Virus record (IMG/VR): IMGVR_UViG_3300020400_000014
Coordinates: 1 to 37,336 of that record
Source: a virus
Strand: one strand, 5' to 3'
DNA length: 37,336 nt
The translations under genes and the position numbers were made by a program. This document shows, piece after piece, positions 6,235 to 15,280 of the stretch (within the stretch, counting starts at the first letter, position 1; each line of letters opens with the position of its first letter). The notes below the pieces were generated by a model that searched no databases, was not told the origin of the DNA, and was given only the letters and a program-made list of their open reading frames with translations.

Positions 6235-6455
6235 ATATCTTTCCATAAATCGTCTAAAGGGTTATCAGGCAGATTAAGGTTTTTCTTTTTTTTACCTTCT
6301 TCTGCCTCTTGCTCTTTTTTGCACTGCTGCTCAAAACATTTATGAGATGCAGAGTGATGTATGTATTCTTTCTTAATCTCAGGAAACCAAGTCTCTTTCA
6401 TAATGAATCCATCTGAGCGGTATACTGGCTTGGAGCAAATGATACAATCACCCAT
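6231..6455 (-). CDS. Small zinc-binding protein at the end of the late strand
   Basis: A 74-aa protein with Cys4-x2-Cys7 (CIICSKPV) and, after a WFPEIKKEY stretch, a His-rich/Cys segment (HHSASHKCFEQQC). This is a plausible four-ligand zinc site, followed by a Lys/Glu-rich tail ending LDDLWKDI. Start: ATG 6455 follows AAGGGTAG. A longer reading from 6554 overlaps the holin gene by 41 bases without a ribosome binding site, so I prefer the short form. It is the last gene of the minus-strand series, converging on integrase. It could be an HNH-like fragment or a lysis accessory; function unknown. Confidence 0.55.
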   Translation of the reverse strand: MGDCIICSKPVYRSDGFIMKETWFPEIKKEYIHHSASHKCFEQQCKKEQEAEEGKKKKNLNLPDNPLDDLWKDI

Positions 6456-6513
6456 AATATCGCTACCCTTATGTTTCTTTGTATATGGGTGGTACTTTGA
6501 CCGCCTAGTCAAA

Positions 6514-6927
6514 TTACTTTTTGCCCTTAATGTTGTTAAGAGTAGATAATCCAAAACTTCCTGAGTAGACTATTAAGACTGCCCACCAAAACTCCGTAGG
6601 TGCATTACGCAATATTTCCATGCCTTTTTCCATGTATGGTTGTGTAAAAGGCAAAAACATAGCAATGAATATTGCAGTTATTTTAATAGTTAAGATTTCG
6701 TCTTTAATTGAGTGTTGTTGTTGCCTTACTTGCTCAATAGATACATTTTGCTCCGCCTCTATTTCTTTGGCTCTAATTATCTTTTTCTTCTCTATGCTAT
6801 GTTCTATGCCACCGACTATTTTATCGCTCGCAATTTTTACTAAAGGATTACTAATAAGTGGCTTTGCAATACCTAATAATGGTTTTGCAACACCTATAAG
6901 TTTTGGAAGTAACATTAATGGATTCAT
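6514..6927 (-). CDS. Holin, gene-transfer-agent 3TM type
   Basis: The 137-aa protein resembles the GTA_holin_3TM family. It has a hydrophobic N-terminal segment (about 1-30), then a charged coiled region (45-70). An HSIKDEILTIKITAIFIAMFL block (about 72-92) corresponds to the family's conserved KDE-x-LT start of a membrane helix, and a final helix (about 112-130) ends in SFGLSTLNN. Holins pierce the inner membrane at a set time to release or activate the endolysin. The M15 endolysin lies just upstream, separated by one small gene, with 4-base overlaps. The family is known mainly from alphaproteobacterial phages and GTAs. Confidence 0.75.
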   Translation of the reverse strand: MNPLMLLPKLIGVAKPLLGIAKPLISNPLVKIASDKIVGGIEHSIEKKKIIRAKEIEAEQNVSIEQVRQQQHSIKDEILTIKITAIFIAMFLPFTQPYMEKGMEILRNAPTEFWWAVLIVYSGSFGLSTLNNIKGKK

Positions 6928-7157
6928 ACTGTATCGCCCTCTAAGATTTCACACTGGAAATCTATTTTGATTAAATTTTCTGGTTGGTTTTCAAAAACAT
7001 GAATCAAGTCATGTTTAAGCTCTATGCGTTTATCTATTAAAAAATCCTCGCAACTGTTTTGATTGTTAAATGTAACTACTTGATAATGTGACTCGTAGTT
7101 TGGCGAGTTGCTAAAACTTAGCATAACCGAAACTACCCAGATATTTAGTAACTCCAT
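6924..7157 (-). CDS. Small exported or membrane-anchored protein in the lysis cassette
   Basis: A 77-aa protein with a hydrophobic N-terminus (about 3-16) and two cysteines in a polar body (SCEDFLIDKRIE near 34-45 and QCEIL near 68). The plan, hydrophobic head then two cysteines around a charged helix, recalls the protein at 15648-15899; the two may be distant relatives. Lying between endolysin and holin it could be a spanin-like or periplasmic component, but no lipobox is evident. Overlaps neighbours by 13 and 4 bases. Confidence 0.5.
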   Translation of the reverse strand: MELLNIWVVSVMLSFSNSPNYESHYQVVTFNNQNSCEDFLIDKRIELKHDLIHVFENQPENLIKIDFQCEILEGDTV

Positions 7158-7603
7158 ATTGTAGGTCTAGTAAATCCATCTTGTGCAAGACAAGTATCAA
7201 GATGTATGAATCTAGAATTACCTTTCTGGTTTATGCCTATTCCTGTAAATACCCCCATGTCCATAGCGGTTTTTAACAATATATAGGCTCTTTCTCTATC
7301 TAATCCTAAGTCTATACTTTTGCCTGTGCTATGCCCACCTGCTTTGCCAGTGGTTTCTATCTTTTTTCTCTCAATGGGGTGGCAGTTTTCTAAATCATTA
7401 GGGTCGCCATGTCTGTAGTAACTGGTTACAGGAAATCCAAAACCGCATTTTTCCCTCAAAGTTACTAATGAGTCCATAAATCTTTCATCATAACCAAGAA
7501 TGTTGCTATGCTTGCAGACCATTTCTTTGATTGTGAAATATGGATAATCCCACTTATCAACAAATGATATTGGGTCTTTTATAGTAATCAAATCATCGTT
7601 CAT
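7145..7603 (-). CDS. Endolysin, peptidase M15 type
   Basis: A 152-aa zinc peptidase of the M15_3/D,D- or L,D-carboxypeptidase type that cuts peptide cross-links of peptidoglycan. The metal/catalytic signature is visible: His91 and Asp98 in GGHSTGKSIDLGL, and His134-x-Asp136 in RFIHLDT. The N-terminal FTIKEMVCKHSN matches the usual start of this family (FT-x-x-E-x-x-C-x-H). No signal peptide, so it depends on the holin for access to the wall. The gene overlaps its upstream neighbour by 4 bases and sits in the lysis cassette. Confidence 0.88.
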   Translation of the reverse strand: MNDDLITIKDPISFVDKWDYPYFTIKEMVCKHSNILGYDERFMDSLVTLREKCGFGFPVTSYYRHGDPNDLENCHPIERKKIETTGKAGGHSTGKSIDLGLDRERAYILLKTAMDMGVFTGIGINQKGNSRFIHLDTCLAQDGFTRPTIWSY

Positions 7604-7932
7604 TGTGTTTCTTTCTTTTTTACTTCTCTAACAGTGCCATCTTCCATGACATATATTAGTTCTATTCCTAATTTTTTTTGTTTAGCACTAGCAACTCTGT
7701 GAATAAGTCTCATACCACCATTGCCAGATTTATTGTTTCGATTGTATAGCCATCTTGTACCGCCATACTTGATGTCATATTTTTTGACATCACCTGTTTT
7801 AGTATCAAGTGTCATAAAATCACACAACCCAACACCCCTCAGACATGGGAACACTAAAATATTTTTTTTCTTCGCAAAGTACCCAAAGACCATTTGCTCT
7901 GCCCAGAGTCCTTTGTTTGCATTTGTAGTCAA
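7600..7932 (-). CDS. Putative PD-(D/E)XK nuclease-fold protein
   Basis: A 110-aa protein beginning with a helix containing Glu12 (KGLWAEQMVFGYF), then strands with Asp38 (GVGLCDFM) and Asp53-Ile-Lys55 (KYDIKYG). The E...D...D-x-K order fits small resolvase/restriction-type nucleases. The C-terminal SAKQKKLGIELIYV is a typical closing strand. Such phage enzymes often process branched DNA before packaging, but its place in the lysis cassette is odd. Start codon appears to be TTG (7932) with AAAGG about 9 bases before it. Assignment rests on pattern only. Confidence 0.5.
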   Translation of the reverse strand: MTTNANKGLWAEQMVFGYFAKKKNILVFPCLRGVGLCDFMTLDTKTGDVKKYDIKYGGTRWLYNRNNKSGNGGMRLIHRVASAKQKKLGIELIYVMEDGTVREVKKKETQ

Positions 7933-8043
7933 TTTGGCAAACCTTTGTCATTTAATTTTTATTAAAAGTAATTATGTAGTGATGTATGAAATCACCTATA
8001 TTAAGAATGTTTACAGTACTAAGTTGTTTTTATGTTTTCTTAA

Positions 8044-8283
8044 TTATTTCATACCTAAATAGTTAAGTACAAAAGTCTGAGCCTCATCTACAAACATTAA
8101 GATTATTAAAATACCTATACCTAATGACCATTTCCATAATAATTTTAGGCTTGACTCAGTGTGAGCCAGATGGTTTGACCTAATAACGCTTAAATCTTTT
8201 TCTATTAGTTTTTGACTTGTTTTTAGTTCGTGAACATCATGCTCAATATGGTCTAACTTTTCTAATATTTTTTTTTGGGTCAT
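8044..8283 (-). CDS. Coiled-coil protein with C-terminal membrane anchor (XhlA-like)
   Basis: A 79-aa protein with an N-terminal coiled coil (about 5-45, heptad-like DHIEHDVHELKTS) and one membrane helix (about 51-70), ending with a short tail. This resembles haemolysin XhlA-like lysis proteins, which associate with the membrane and help holin/endolysin function. It starts 4 bases inside the end of the collar fibre gene, so it is translated with it. A role in virion attachment cannot be excluded. Confidence 0.55.
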   Translation of the reverse strand: MTQKKILEKLDHIEHDVHELKTSQKLIEKDLSVIRSNHLAHTESSLKLLWKWSLGIGILIILMFVDEAQTFVLNYLGMK

Positions 8284-9380
8284 GTTTTAATTATGTAGCT
8301 CAAAGCAATGTATGGATTAATGATTGATGTACTATTGCCTGTAAATACAGGCGTATTAATAGAACCTGATGGCGTAACACTGTTACCACTAAATGAGCCA
8401 GATGCACCATGATTGTGACCGCCAGAACCACCAACAGATTGAGATGGTGATTGGTTAGCTTGACCCGATACACCAACAAGGTTATAGTCATTGTTACCCA
8501 GACCACCATTTGATTTACTTGTCATGGTCAATGCACTGTTATCTTGTACCAAGTTAGGAAAACCGTTACCACTACTTGATACAAAGTGCGAGTGGCTTGG
8601 TATCTGAGACAAAGTAAGAGTATGGTTGCTGACTGATACAGAAACAGAACCGCTTGGTGTAAATGAGTTACCACTAAATGACAATGCTGAGTTAGTACCT
8701 GATGGTGTTATGCTTGATGCTCCGCCTGTAGTTGCAAGACCATAAGTGCTACCTTTACCGATTACAAATTTATCTTTTAGGTCAGGCAAGTAAAATTGCG
8801 TAGATGTTGCAGTGCCATAAGTGTTGCCAAGTGCAGAAAATAAAGCAGAGTAAGTAACTTTATTAACTAAGCTACCATCTGCTAGTAAAAAACCACTTGG
8901 TATAGATGATTGTGTCCATAAAATAATGCCACCAGTAGGTATATTTGTAGGCATTGATGAGTTTGTAGCTGATGTTATACCTAATGCCACCATTGTAATA
9001 GTGCCACTGCCTATTGAGCCAGAGTCCCATGAAATCGTAATTGTAGTTGTAGGTGATACAAAATTAGATGATGCTATTGTGCCATATAAAGTTGTACCAG
9101 TGCCATCTATTAATTTAATTCTTCTACCTGAATGATATGCGTCAATAACATTAGCATTGATACCAATTTCAGTGCCACTAATTCTAGTTGGTGTTATTGC
9201 AGTCTCGCCATCGCCAAATTCTATCCACTCAGCGTTTAAATACCAATCCTTAGTGTCTTTAGCCATCTGTCTCATAGTGTCATTGACTTGTGATGGACTC
9301 ATGCCTTCAGATGCAGTGCCAGTTGCAAAGACTGTGCCATTTAAAGATGCGTTAGTTCTGTAATTTTTTATTCCAGTCAT
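8280..9380 (-). CDS. Tail fibre/collar protein 1 (phage tail collar domain)
   Basis: A 366-aa virion protein. Residues about 150-215 hold a tail collar domain: a GGIILW opening, SGFLLADGS, then TYSALFSALGNTYGT and FYLPDLKDKF. The rest is Ser/Gly/Thr-rich with repeated SGNS(F/V)TPSGS units, ending in NPYIALSYIIKT. An N-terminal MSPSQVNDTMRQM block probably joins it to the particle. Such proteins form receptor-binding fibres. It is a clear paralogue of the next gene upstream; the variable central loops (about 255-320) are where the two differ most. Confidence 0.85.
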   Translation of the reverse strand: MTGIKNYRTNASLNGTVFATGTASEGMSPSQVNDTMRQMAKDTKDWYLNAEWIEFGDGETAITPTRISGTEIGINANVIDAYHSGRRIKLIDGTGTTLYGTIASSNFVSPTTTITISWDSGSIGSGTITMVALGITSATNSSMPTNIPTGGIILWTQSSIPSGFLLADGSLVNKVTYSALFSALGNTYGTATSTQFYLPDLKDKFVIGKGSTYGLATTGGASSITPSGTNSALSFSGNSFTPSGSVSVSVSNHTLTLSQIPSHSHFVSSSGNGFPNLVQDNSALTMTSKSNGGLGNNDYNLVGVSGQANQSPSQSVGGSGGHNHGASGSFSGNSVTPSGSINTPVFTGNSTSIINPYIALSYIIKT

Positions 9381-9382
9381 AT

Positions 9383-10489
9383 TTAAAATTTAATTATGTA
9401 ATTTAAGGATAAGTATGGATTTGTAATGTCAACTGATGCACCGCTAAATGACGATGCAACAGACCCAGATGGTGTTACTGCATTACCACTAAATGAACCA
9501 GAGCCAGAAAATCCATGTGAGTGTGCAGAGCCACCACCAGTAAAAGATGTCAAGGCAGAATAATTGAGACTGGTTTGTGCGTTTGCAAACCTGACATTGA
9601 CACCAGTTCTAGTTGAACCTCTACCATAAGTTGTGCCAAAACTTCTATTACCACCAGTTCCAGTACCCTCGTCTAATATATTACCTACTTCGTGCCTGTG
9701 TGATGGAAGTTGAGACTCAGTAAGTGTATGGTTAGCAACTGTTCCTGATACTGACACTGAACCGCTTGGTGTAAGTGAGTTACCAGTAAAACTTGATGAT
9801 ATTGTTCCTGTTGGAATCTGGGCAAAAGCACCACCACTTGTACCTAAATTAAATGAGCTAGACTTGCCTAAAGAAAACTTGCCTCTAAGGTCTGGTAATA
9901 CAAATTGAGTAGCATTGCCAGTTCCATAAGTTGTGCCAATCACACCAAATAAGTCACCATAAGTTGTCTTTGACACTAATGACCCATCACATATTAAGAA
10001 CCCTTGAGGTGCGGTTGCACCTGCATAAGATACAATAGATGCGACTGGCATTGCACTTGGCATTGATGTGTTTTGACTGCTTACAATCCCAAACTTCACG
10101 CTAACTGGTGAGCCAGACCCTAAAGTAGCACCGCCATCAAACTCTAATGTGAGGTTTGTATTTGGGCTTGAAAATGTACTTGCAGTAACACGCCCATATA
10201 ATGTGTTGCCAGAGCCATCTAGTATCTTTACTCGTCTGTTTGCATGAAACTGAGTTACAACATTTGCAGGTATGCTAAGTGAGTTGTCACCAGTCCTAGT
10301 GTAAGTTACAACTCCATTACCGCTACCATATTCAATCCACTCACCCTCATTGTACCACTCTCTGACACATTGCATTAAGGCTCTGATACCATCATTAATT
10401 TGTGATGGACTCATGTTCTCTATAGCAGTACCAGATGGTAGTCTGTTTCCGTTGTCTGATGCTACTGTACTAAAACTTGAAACTGGCAT
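9383..10489 (-). CDS. Tail fibre/collar protein 2, paralogue of the previous gene
   Basis: A 368-aa protein with the same architecture as 8280-9380: N-terminal MSPSQINDGIRAL, a collar domain near 150-215 (QGFLICDGSLV, FVLPDLRGKF) and SGNS-type repeats. A His-containing loop follows (ESQLPSHRHEVGN near 265) and the end is NPYLSLNYIIKF. The two genes lie 2 bases apart in the same direction, a tandem duplication. Probable role: alternative or hetero-oligomeric receptor-binding fibre. No reverse transcriptase or template repeat is present, so this is not a diversity-generating system. Confidence 0.85.
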   Translation of the reverse strand: MPVSSFSTVASDNGNRLPSGTAIENMSPSQINDGIRALMQCVREWYNEGEWIEYGSGNGVVTYTRTGDNSLSIPANVVTQFHANRRVKILDGSGNTLYGRVTASTFSSPNTNLTLEFDGGATLGSGSPVSVKFGIVSSQNTSMPSAMPVASIVSYAGATAPQGFLICDGSLVSKTTYGDLFGVIGTTYGTGNATQFVLPDLRGKFSLGKSSSFNLGTSGGAFAQIPTGTISSSFTGNSLTPSGSVSVSGTVANHTLTESQLPSHRHEVGNILDEGTGTGGNRSFGTTYGRGSTRTGVNVRFANAQTSLNYSALTSFTGGGSAHSHGFSGSGSFSGNAVTPSGSVASSFSGASVDITNPYLSLNYIIKF

Positions 10490-10492
10490 ATA

Positions 10493-12142
10493 TTAATCCC
10501 CCATCAAAAGACCACGCAAATAATTACTTGCATCTCTTGTCATTTGAACAGTTTGATTTGGTCTTTGATTATATAAATCTGTAAAAGTTTGAGGTTGATT
10601 AGCAACCCTGTCAATAACTCCACCTTGTCTTGCTACATTTAATCCAAGACTATTATTGCGTATTCCTGTTAAAATTGGGTCTAAAAATCTATCAACTACA
10701 CCTGCACCTTGAGCTATACCTGATATTATTCTAGGTGAACCACCTCCCATAAGTGCTAGACCCCTTGCAGGATTATAAAAACTACCTAAAGAACCTGCCA
10801 TACCAGTTAGACCAGTTGGCAAAAAAGGATTTGCACTAAGACCTGCAACTTTTTCAGTTAAATTAGCACCAGTCATACTATCTAATGTTTTTAATGCGTC
10901 AGCTTTACCACGAAAAGTATTCGTGTTTGTATTCTGTTTCATTGTTTGTGATAATTTAGTAAGAATTGCGTTATAGTTTGGGTCATTAGGTTTAAATGAT
11001 AGCTCTTTACTTAACATTCTTTGTAAATCGTTTGCCTCTTGATATGCGTTCATAACTGGTACATAGTCAGGTGCTTTATTGTTAATTATATCAACAATAG
11101 CACCTTTCATTAACTTGTATGGATTTGCTTGGTCGGTAGTTTGTAAATTAATACCTGTTGGCATTTCATTACTTATGTTTCTTTTTAATCTATCAAGACC
11201 TGCTAAATTGTGTTGAGTTTTGTCTGCTTGAAATGCAAGCACTTTCTTTTTTATTTTTTCAACACTTTTAAGTGCAAGGTCTGAAAAATCATCATTCTTT
11301 TTTATTATATCTAACAATCTTTGACCAACCTCTGAGGGCATAATATTATGGTCAGCAAGGTTTAAAGACTTTTTATCTTTAGCGTAAACCTCTTTCATTT
11401 TTTTGTTTGTTTCTTGTAACGCTGATATTGCGTCATTTACTAATGTTTCAGCGTCAAGTCTACCTTTTCTAGCGTCTGTAAAATCTTTTTTCTTTTGACG
11501 ATTTGCCTCAGTTGCATTATCTAATTTGCCAATTCCATAACTTGTGCTTATCATGCCCCCAGTACCAGTTGTTTTATCAAAAAATCCAGTTGCAATTTTT
11601 TGAGAAGTATTTTTAACACCTTGACCTAATGCTATAGTTGCACTTATTGGGTCAGTTACAGTAGCACCTTTAGTTGCTATATTAGCCATTGCACCGCCTT
11701 TCGGTGCTAACATTGCACCGCCAGAAAATAAAATACTTATATCAGCTACAACACCAACTGGGTCATTTTTAAATGACTCTTTTACATTATTTACGCCACC
11801 ATATCTTTCTTTAAAATATTTTCCTACTGCATTTGCTACTTCTTGTTTTCTTTTGCCTTCTGTATTATCACCAATGATATTTCCATTTCTGTCATAAATT
11901 TTTCCATCTGCACCTGTCATGTTTAAGACAATGCCCGTTGCTAAATCTTCTATAGAATCGGCAGTTCCAATTGGGTCTTTAAAAATTTGTATAGTATCAT
12001 TAATCAATTTCTTACCGCTTGGTATTATGTTGTTTGCAGTAGTAGCAAGGTAGTCAAGTGTTGATTGCGTAACACTTTTATCAAATGCACTCTGATTTAC
12101 TGCGTTATCAATGGCTTTTGCAAATTCTTCATCAGTCATCAA
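10493..12142 (-). CDS. Large internal virion / DNA ejection protein
   Basis: A 549-aa protein, mostly helical and lysine-rich. Gly/Ala/Met-rich hydrophobic stretches lie near 135-160 (SILFSGGAMLAP) and near 430-480 (TGLTGMAGSL). This mix is typical of podovirus ejection proteins that are stored in the capsid and form a conduit through the envelope. It lies in a run of such genes after the neck proteins. ATGATG at 12142/12139 leaves the start open by one codon; the second ATG overlaps the upstream stop. No enzyme motif seen. Confidence 0.6.
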   Translation of the reverse strand: MMTDEEFAKAIDNAVNQSAFDKSVTQSTLDYLATTANNIIPSGKKLINDTIQIFKDPIGTADSIEDLATGIVLNMTGADGKIYDRNGNIIGDNTEGKRKQEVANAVGKYFKERYGGVNNVKESFKNDPVGVVADISILFSGGAMLAPKGGAMANIATKGATVTDPISATIALGQGVKNTSQKIATGFFDKTTGTGGMISTSYGIGKLDNATEANRQKKKDFTDARKGRLDAETLVNDAISALQETNKKMKEVYAKDKKSLNLADHNIMPSEVGQRLLDIIKKNDDFSDLALKSVEKIKKKVLAFQADKTQHNLAGLDRLKRNISNEMPTGINLQTTDQANPYKLMKGAIVDIINNKAPDYVPVMNAYQEANDLQRMLSKELSFKPNDPNYNAILTKLSQTMKQNTNTNTFRGKADALKTLDSMTGANLTEKVAGLSANPFLPTGLTGMAGSLGSFYNPARGLALMGGGSPRIISGIAQGAGVVDRFLDPILTGIRNNSLGLNVARQGGVIDRVANQPQTFTDLYNQRPNQTVQMTRDASNYLRGLLMGD

Positions 12143-13404
12143 TTATCACCTTTTTTTAAAATTTTTTTTATTTGTTCTTGATTTTGTTGTATGAATTTTT
12201 GCTCTGATTCAGATGCATTTGGTATATATTCAATTAGCTCTTTATCAGTCATAGTTTCGTAATCAGATACATCAAATATATCACTTACCATTGCATCACT
12301 AATTTTTGTTAAATCTGATTCTGAAACCAATAGATTACCCTCTGCATCTTCAAGGTCTGATACATTGTAATCCATCGCTTTCAAGTCTTGGTTATAATCG
12401 TAACCTTTTAATGTGCCAGCAGGTTTAAAATTATCATCACCTAATTTTCCAATTACAGAGTCAAAGTATTCTTTCTTTTTCATTCTATTTACAACTCTAC
12501 CAACTGTTGCATCTCTCAAACGCTTTACTCTTTTTAAATTTATTTCTTCACTCAATAGTGGATTGTAAGCCGCCTCGATAAGTTTTTGACCCTCTCTTTC
12601 AGAAAACTGACCACCAAGAGTTTCTTTTAAAGATTGCATAACAACTCCACGCAATGTATCAAAATTATTTTGTGCCTCTGGAAAAGATATACCTCTTACT
12701 GTATCGCCCACTAAACCAATAGCAGTGCCAGTCATGTCAGTGCCACCCTTAATTGCGTTCTCTAAATTATTTATAACAAAATTATATGAGTCTAAATTTG
12801 CAAGTTCTTTTTGTAATTTATTGTCACCCATAAATTTAGAAAATTCTTTTACAAATAAATTATCTTCTTCTTCTTGTGCTTTTGTTTTTGTATAGCCTAG
12901 TGGCATACCTTGTTCGCCTGATAATTTAGCTTGTGAAATTTTATATTGTAATTCAGGACTTAAATTTTTTGTTTCATAAAAAAACTTTTCAAATTCAGGA
13001 TTGTCTTTTGACATCATAAAATTTTTCTGAGCAGTTGTTGTTTCCATGTTTTTAAGGGTTGTTTGCACAAAACCTTTTGGGTCTAAAACTGCTAATACTT
13101 GTTGATGCTCTGGCAAACCTGCTAAAAACTCTTTAATTTTTTCTTTTTTTAACGCATCATCTGGATTCTGTTGTCTTATTAAATCTTGCTCGGTAATTGT
13201 ATTGCCATAAGTCATTTGCCCTGCATTATTGGCAACTGTTGTATTTTGTGGATTAGGAATTGTAATTTGGTTTGTCATTGCAGGTGACATCGGTGGCAAC
13301 TGTAAATTAGGCATTTGCATATTTGCAAATGGGTTTGTAAATCCACCTATTTGATTTTTTAAAGCAACATTTTGTGCATAAAGATTTGTGTCAAGTATTC
13401 CCAT
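12139..13404 (-). CDS. Internal virion protein
   Basis: A 421-aa protein with a Pro/Asn/Met-rich flexible N-terminus (about 20-60) and a long helical, charged body with an acidic C-terminal third. A TGTAIGLVGDTVRGI stretch near 225-240 is the only hydrophobic segment. A GGQFSEREGQKLIEAAYNP block (about 265-283) recalls proteins found in the ejection clusters of marine podoviruses. No catalytic motif. One base separates it from the next gene. Confidence 0.55.
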   Translation of the reverse strand: MGILDTNLYAQNVALKNQIGGFTNPFANMQMPNLQLPPMSPAMTNQITIPNPQNTTVANNAGQMTYGNTITEQDLIRQQNPDDALKKEKIKEFLAGLPEHQQVLAVLDPKGFVQTTLKNMETTTAQKNFMMSKDNPEFEKFFYETKNLSPELQYKISQAKLSGEQGMPLGYTKTKAQEEEDNLFVKEFSKFMGDNKLQKELANLDSYNFVINNLENAIKGGTDMTGTAIGLVGDTVRGISFPEAQNNFDTLRGVVMQSLKETLGGQFSEREGQKLIEAAYNPLLSEEINLKRVKRLRDATVGRVVNRMKKKEYFDSVIGKLGDDNFKPAGTLKGYDYNQDLKAMDYNVSDLEDAEGNLLVSESDLTKISDAMVSDIFDVSDYETMTDKELIEYIPNASESEQKFIQQNQEQIKKILKKGDN

Positions 13405-13839
13405 TTATATAAGTCCTTTCAAGTTTGGATTAAATCTCAGCATATTATTTAAAAAAGGTGCGTTTCTATTTCCCATTTGTAAGGGTGTAAATCTACCAAC
13501 GCTTGCTTGTTGAGGTTTATAAAAATTTATACCGCCTGCAAGTCCTCTATTAGCCATGCCTTTATTGCCTGCATCGCCTGACATCATACTTCTTACTGGC
13601 ACATTTTCATAAATTGCTTTGCCATCTACATCAAGTGCAGGCGAACCATCAGAATTAAGTAAAGGTTTTAATTCATAGTTTGTTATCTGACCGCCTCGAA
13701 ATATATCATGTATGCTTTTTTGACCACCACTAGCAAACCTGCCAGTATAATTTCGTATGACATAGTTTTTATCTACATTGTTGTTTTGATTTAACTCATT
13801 CAAAACAATATTAGTCATAGTGTCTAATTCATTTGCCAT
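13405..13839 (-). CDS. Hypothetical virion-associated protein
   Basis: A 144-aa protein with an acidic helical start and a Gly/Asn/Met-rich second half (GNKGMANRGLAGG near 90-102), no cysteines, and an aromatic-poor basic tail. Its place between two internal virion genes, with 0-4 base gaps, makes a structural or ejection-related role likely. I do not recognise the family. Confidence 0.5.
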   Translation of the reverse strand: MANELDTMTNIVLNELNQNNNVDKNYVIRNYTGRFASGGQKSIHDIFRGGQITNYELKPLLNSDGSPALDVDGKAIYENVPVRSMMSGDAGNKGMANRGLAGGINFYKPQQASVGRFTPLQMGNRNAPFLNNMLRFNPNLKGLI

Positions 13840-13843
13840 AATT

Positions 13844-14836
13844 TTATCCTATTCCAAACCCAAACCCACTGCTTTTGCCTGATTGAGTTCCACTAGATAT
13901 TGTTGTAGGGAAACCAAAAGCAAATGGACTTATAATGTTTGCGTATTGTTGTAAGTTAGCAAGTGGTGAACCTGCCCCATAAACACTAGCCATCAAGTCA
14001 AGTTCGTTAATTCTGTCTTGCCTCATATTTGGCATACCTGCGAACCCATAAGATGTGTCAAGTGTATCGCCTGCTAGATTAGTTAGATTACTAATAGCAT
14101 CATCAAAACCAAGTAATGCGTTTGTTTGTGCGTTATATACATTGCTACTTGCATCACCGAGTAGTCCTGCAAGACCCATACCTGCATTATATTGATTTGT
14201 TCCTAAATCTCTTAGTGCATCTGCCTCGATGCCTCTTTCTAATCTTGCATCAGCTAATAATTGAGGTATTGCTACTTCGCCAAATGCACTGCCAAAAGTG
14301 TCACCAAATGCACCACTATTGACATCAAACCTGCCCATTCCTGCTAATTCATTCATTGCTAAATTTTTAGCTTGGTTTGCAGTGTTTCTCATAAAGTCAT
14401 CTTGAAACTGGTTGTAAGGTTGACTCATTTGACTGTAAAAATCAGTGCCACCGCCTTGAGCGAGTGCATCAACAACACTTGAACCAGACTGGGATTGATT
14501 GAATAAATTTGTTAAATAATCCGCACCTACCCCTGTCGGTTGTCCTGCAATAGCAGATTGAAAACTGCTAAGTGCGTCAGTGCTTGTTGGTGTTAAATTG
14601 TTAAATAAATTTGCACCTTGACTTTCTAGTGCAAGCATTTGATTTGTAGGGTCTGCAAATAAATCATTGCTATAATCAAAACCACCTAAAAAATCTGGTT
14701 GCCCTTGATTGTATAGATTACCTGCTTGATTTATTATTTCACCTATTGCACCCTCAGTAGGTGCGTATGGACTCACCTCACTTGTTCCTGAAGTTTGCGA
14801 TTTTTGTTTGTTTCTTCCAAAACCTATACTAGCCAT
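13844..14836 (-). CDS. Internal virion protein, Asn/Gly/Ala-rich
   Basis: A 330-aa protein of low complexity with many small residues, Asn and Gln. YNQGQPDF and QPYNQF motifs occur in the first half, a helical Ala/Leu/Gln-rich middle spans about 150-260, and the end is glycine-rich FGFGIG. This is the usual look of phage internal or ejection proteins that must unfold to pass the neck channel. One base from its upstream neighbour. Assignment from composition and context only. Confidence 0.55.
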   Translation of the reverse strand: MASIGFGRNKQKSQTSGTSEVSPYAPTEGAIGEIINQAGNLYNQGQPDFLGGFDYSNDLFADPTNQMLALESQGANLFNNLTPTSTDALSSFQSAIAGQPTGVGADYLTNLFNQSQSGSSVVDALAQGGGTDFYSQMSQPYNQFQDDFMRNTANQAKNLAMNELAGMGRFDVNSGAFGDTFGSAFGEVAIPQLLADARLERGIEADALRDLGTNQYNAGMGLAGLLGDASSNVYNAQTNALLGFDDAISNLTNLAGDTLDTSYGFAGMPNMRQDRINELDLMASVYGAGSPLANLQQYANIISPFAFGFPTTISSGTQSGKSSGFGFGIG

Positions 14837-15280
14837 TTATTTATCACCTCTCTTAAGTTCTTTTTCTAGTAATACATGAGTTTCTTTATACCCATGAGAT
14901 TTATAAATTTTCGTCCAACCTTTTCTTGCAAGTGCTAAACCTCTATCACAATCATTTTTGATTGCGTAATCTTCCAAAGTTTGAACCACTTTGTATTGCC
15001 AAAGTTGACGATTTTTGCCAGTCATAATGATAACTGAACAAAACTTAGATAATGGTCGCTCTACTATTTCAGTAATAACAAAACCATAATGTTCTTTTTT
15101 GTCTCTATCCCAAATAAGCCATAATTGAAAGCAACCACTAAGCAGTTCTTTCATCAGTTCTTTCTCATCATATCCATTGCGTGCTTTTGCTAAAACTTTT
15201 TGCACCTCTCGGATAATCATAGGGTACACAGCAGAAATTTTGTCAGTAGGAATAAAAACAATATCTATGTTATTAGCCAT
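14837..15280 (-). CDS. GNAT-fold protein, T7 gp13-like
   Basis: A 147-aa protein with the layout of the small GNAT-like proteins of podovirus virion clusters. It has an N-terminal helix, strands with CFQLWLIWDRDKKEHYGFVITE (split here: CFQLWLIWD near 50-58, HYGFVITE near 64-71), and a final KIYKSHGYKETHVLLEKEL block. The last block is the part most like acetyltransferases and T7 gp13. Whether it binds acetyl-CoA is unclear: the typical Q/R-x-x-G-x-G/A loop is not evident. A role in particle assembly is as likely as catalysis. Start overlaps the upstream stop by 16 bases. Confidence 0.6.
   Translation of the reverse strand: MANNIDIVFIPTDKISAVYPMIIREVQKVLAKARNGYDEKELMKELLSGCFQLWLIWDRDKKEHYGFVITEIVERPLSKFCSVIIMTGKNRQLWQYKVVQTLEDYAIKNDCDRGLALARKGWTKIYKSHGYKETHVLLEKELKRGDK

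Noticed and set aside
8280-10489. Diversity-generating retroelement acting on the collar fibres
   Set aside because: No reverse transcriptase and no template repeat anywhere in the window; the pair is a plain duplication.
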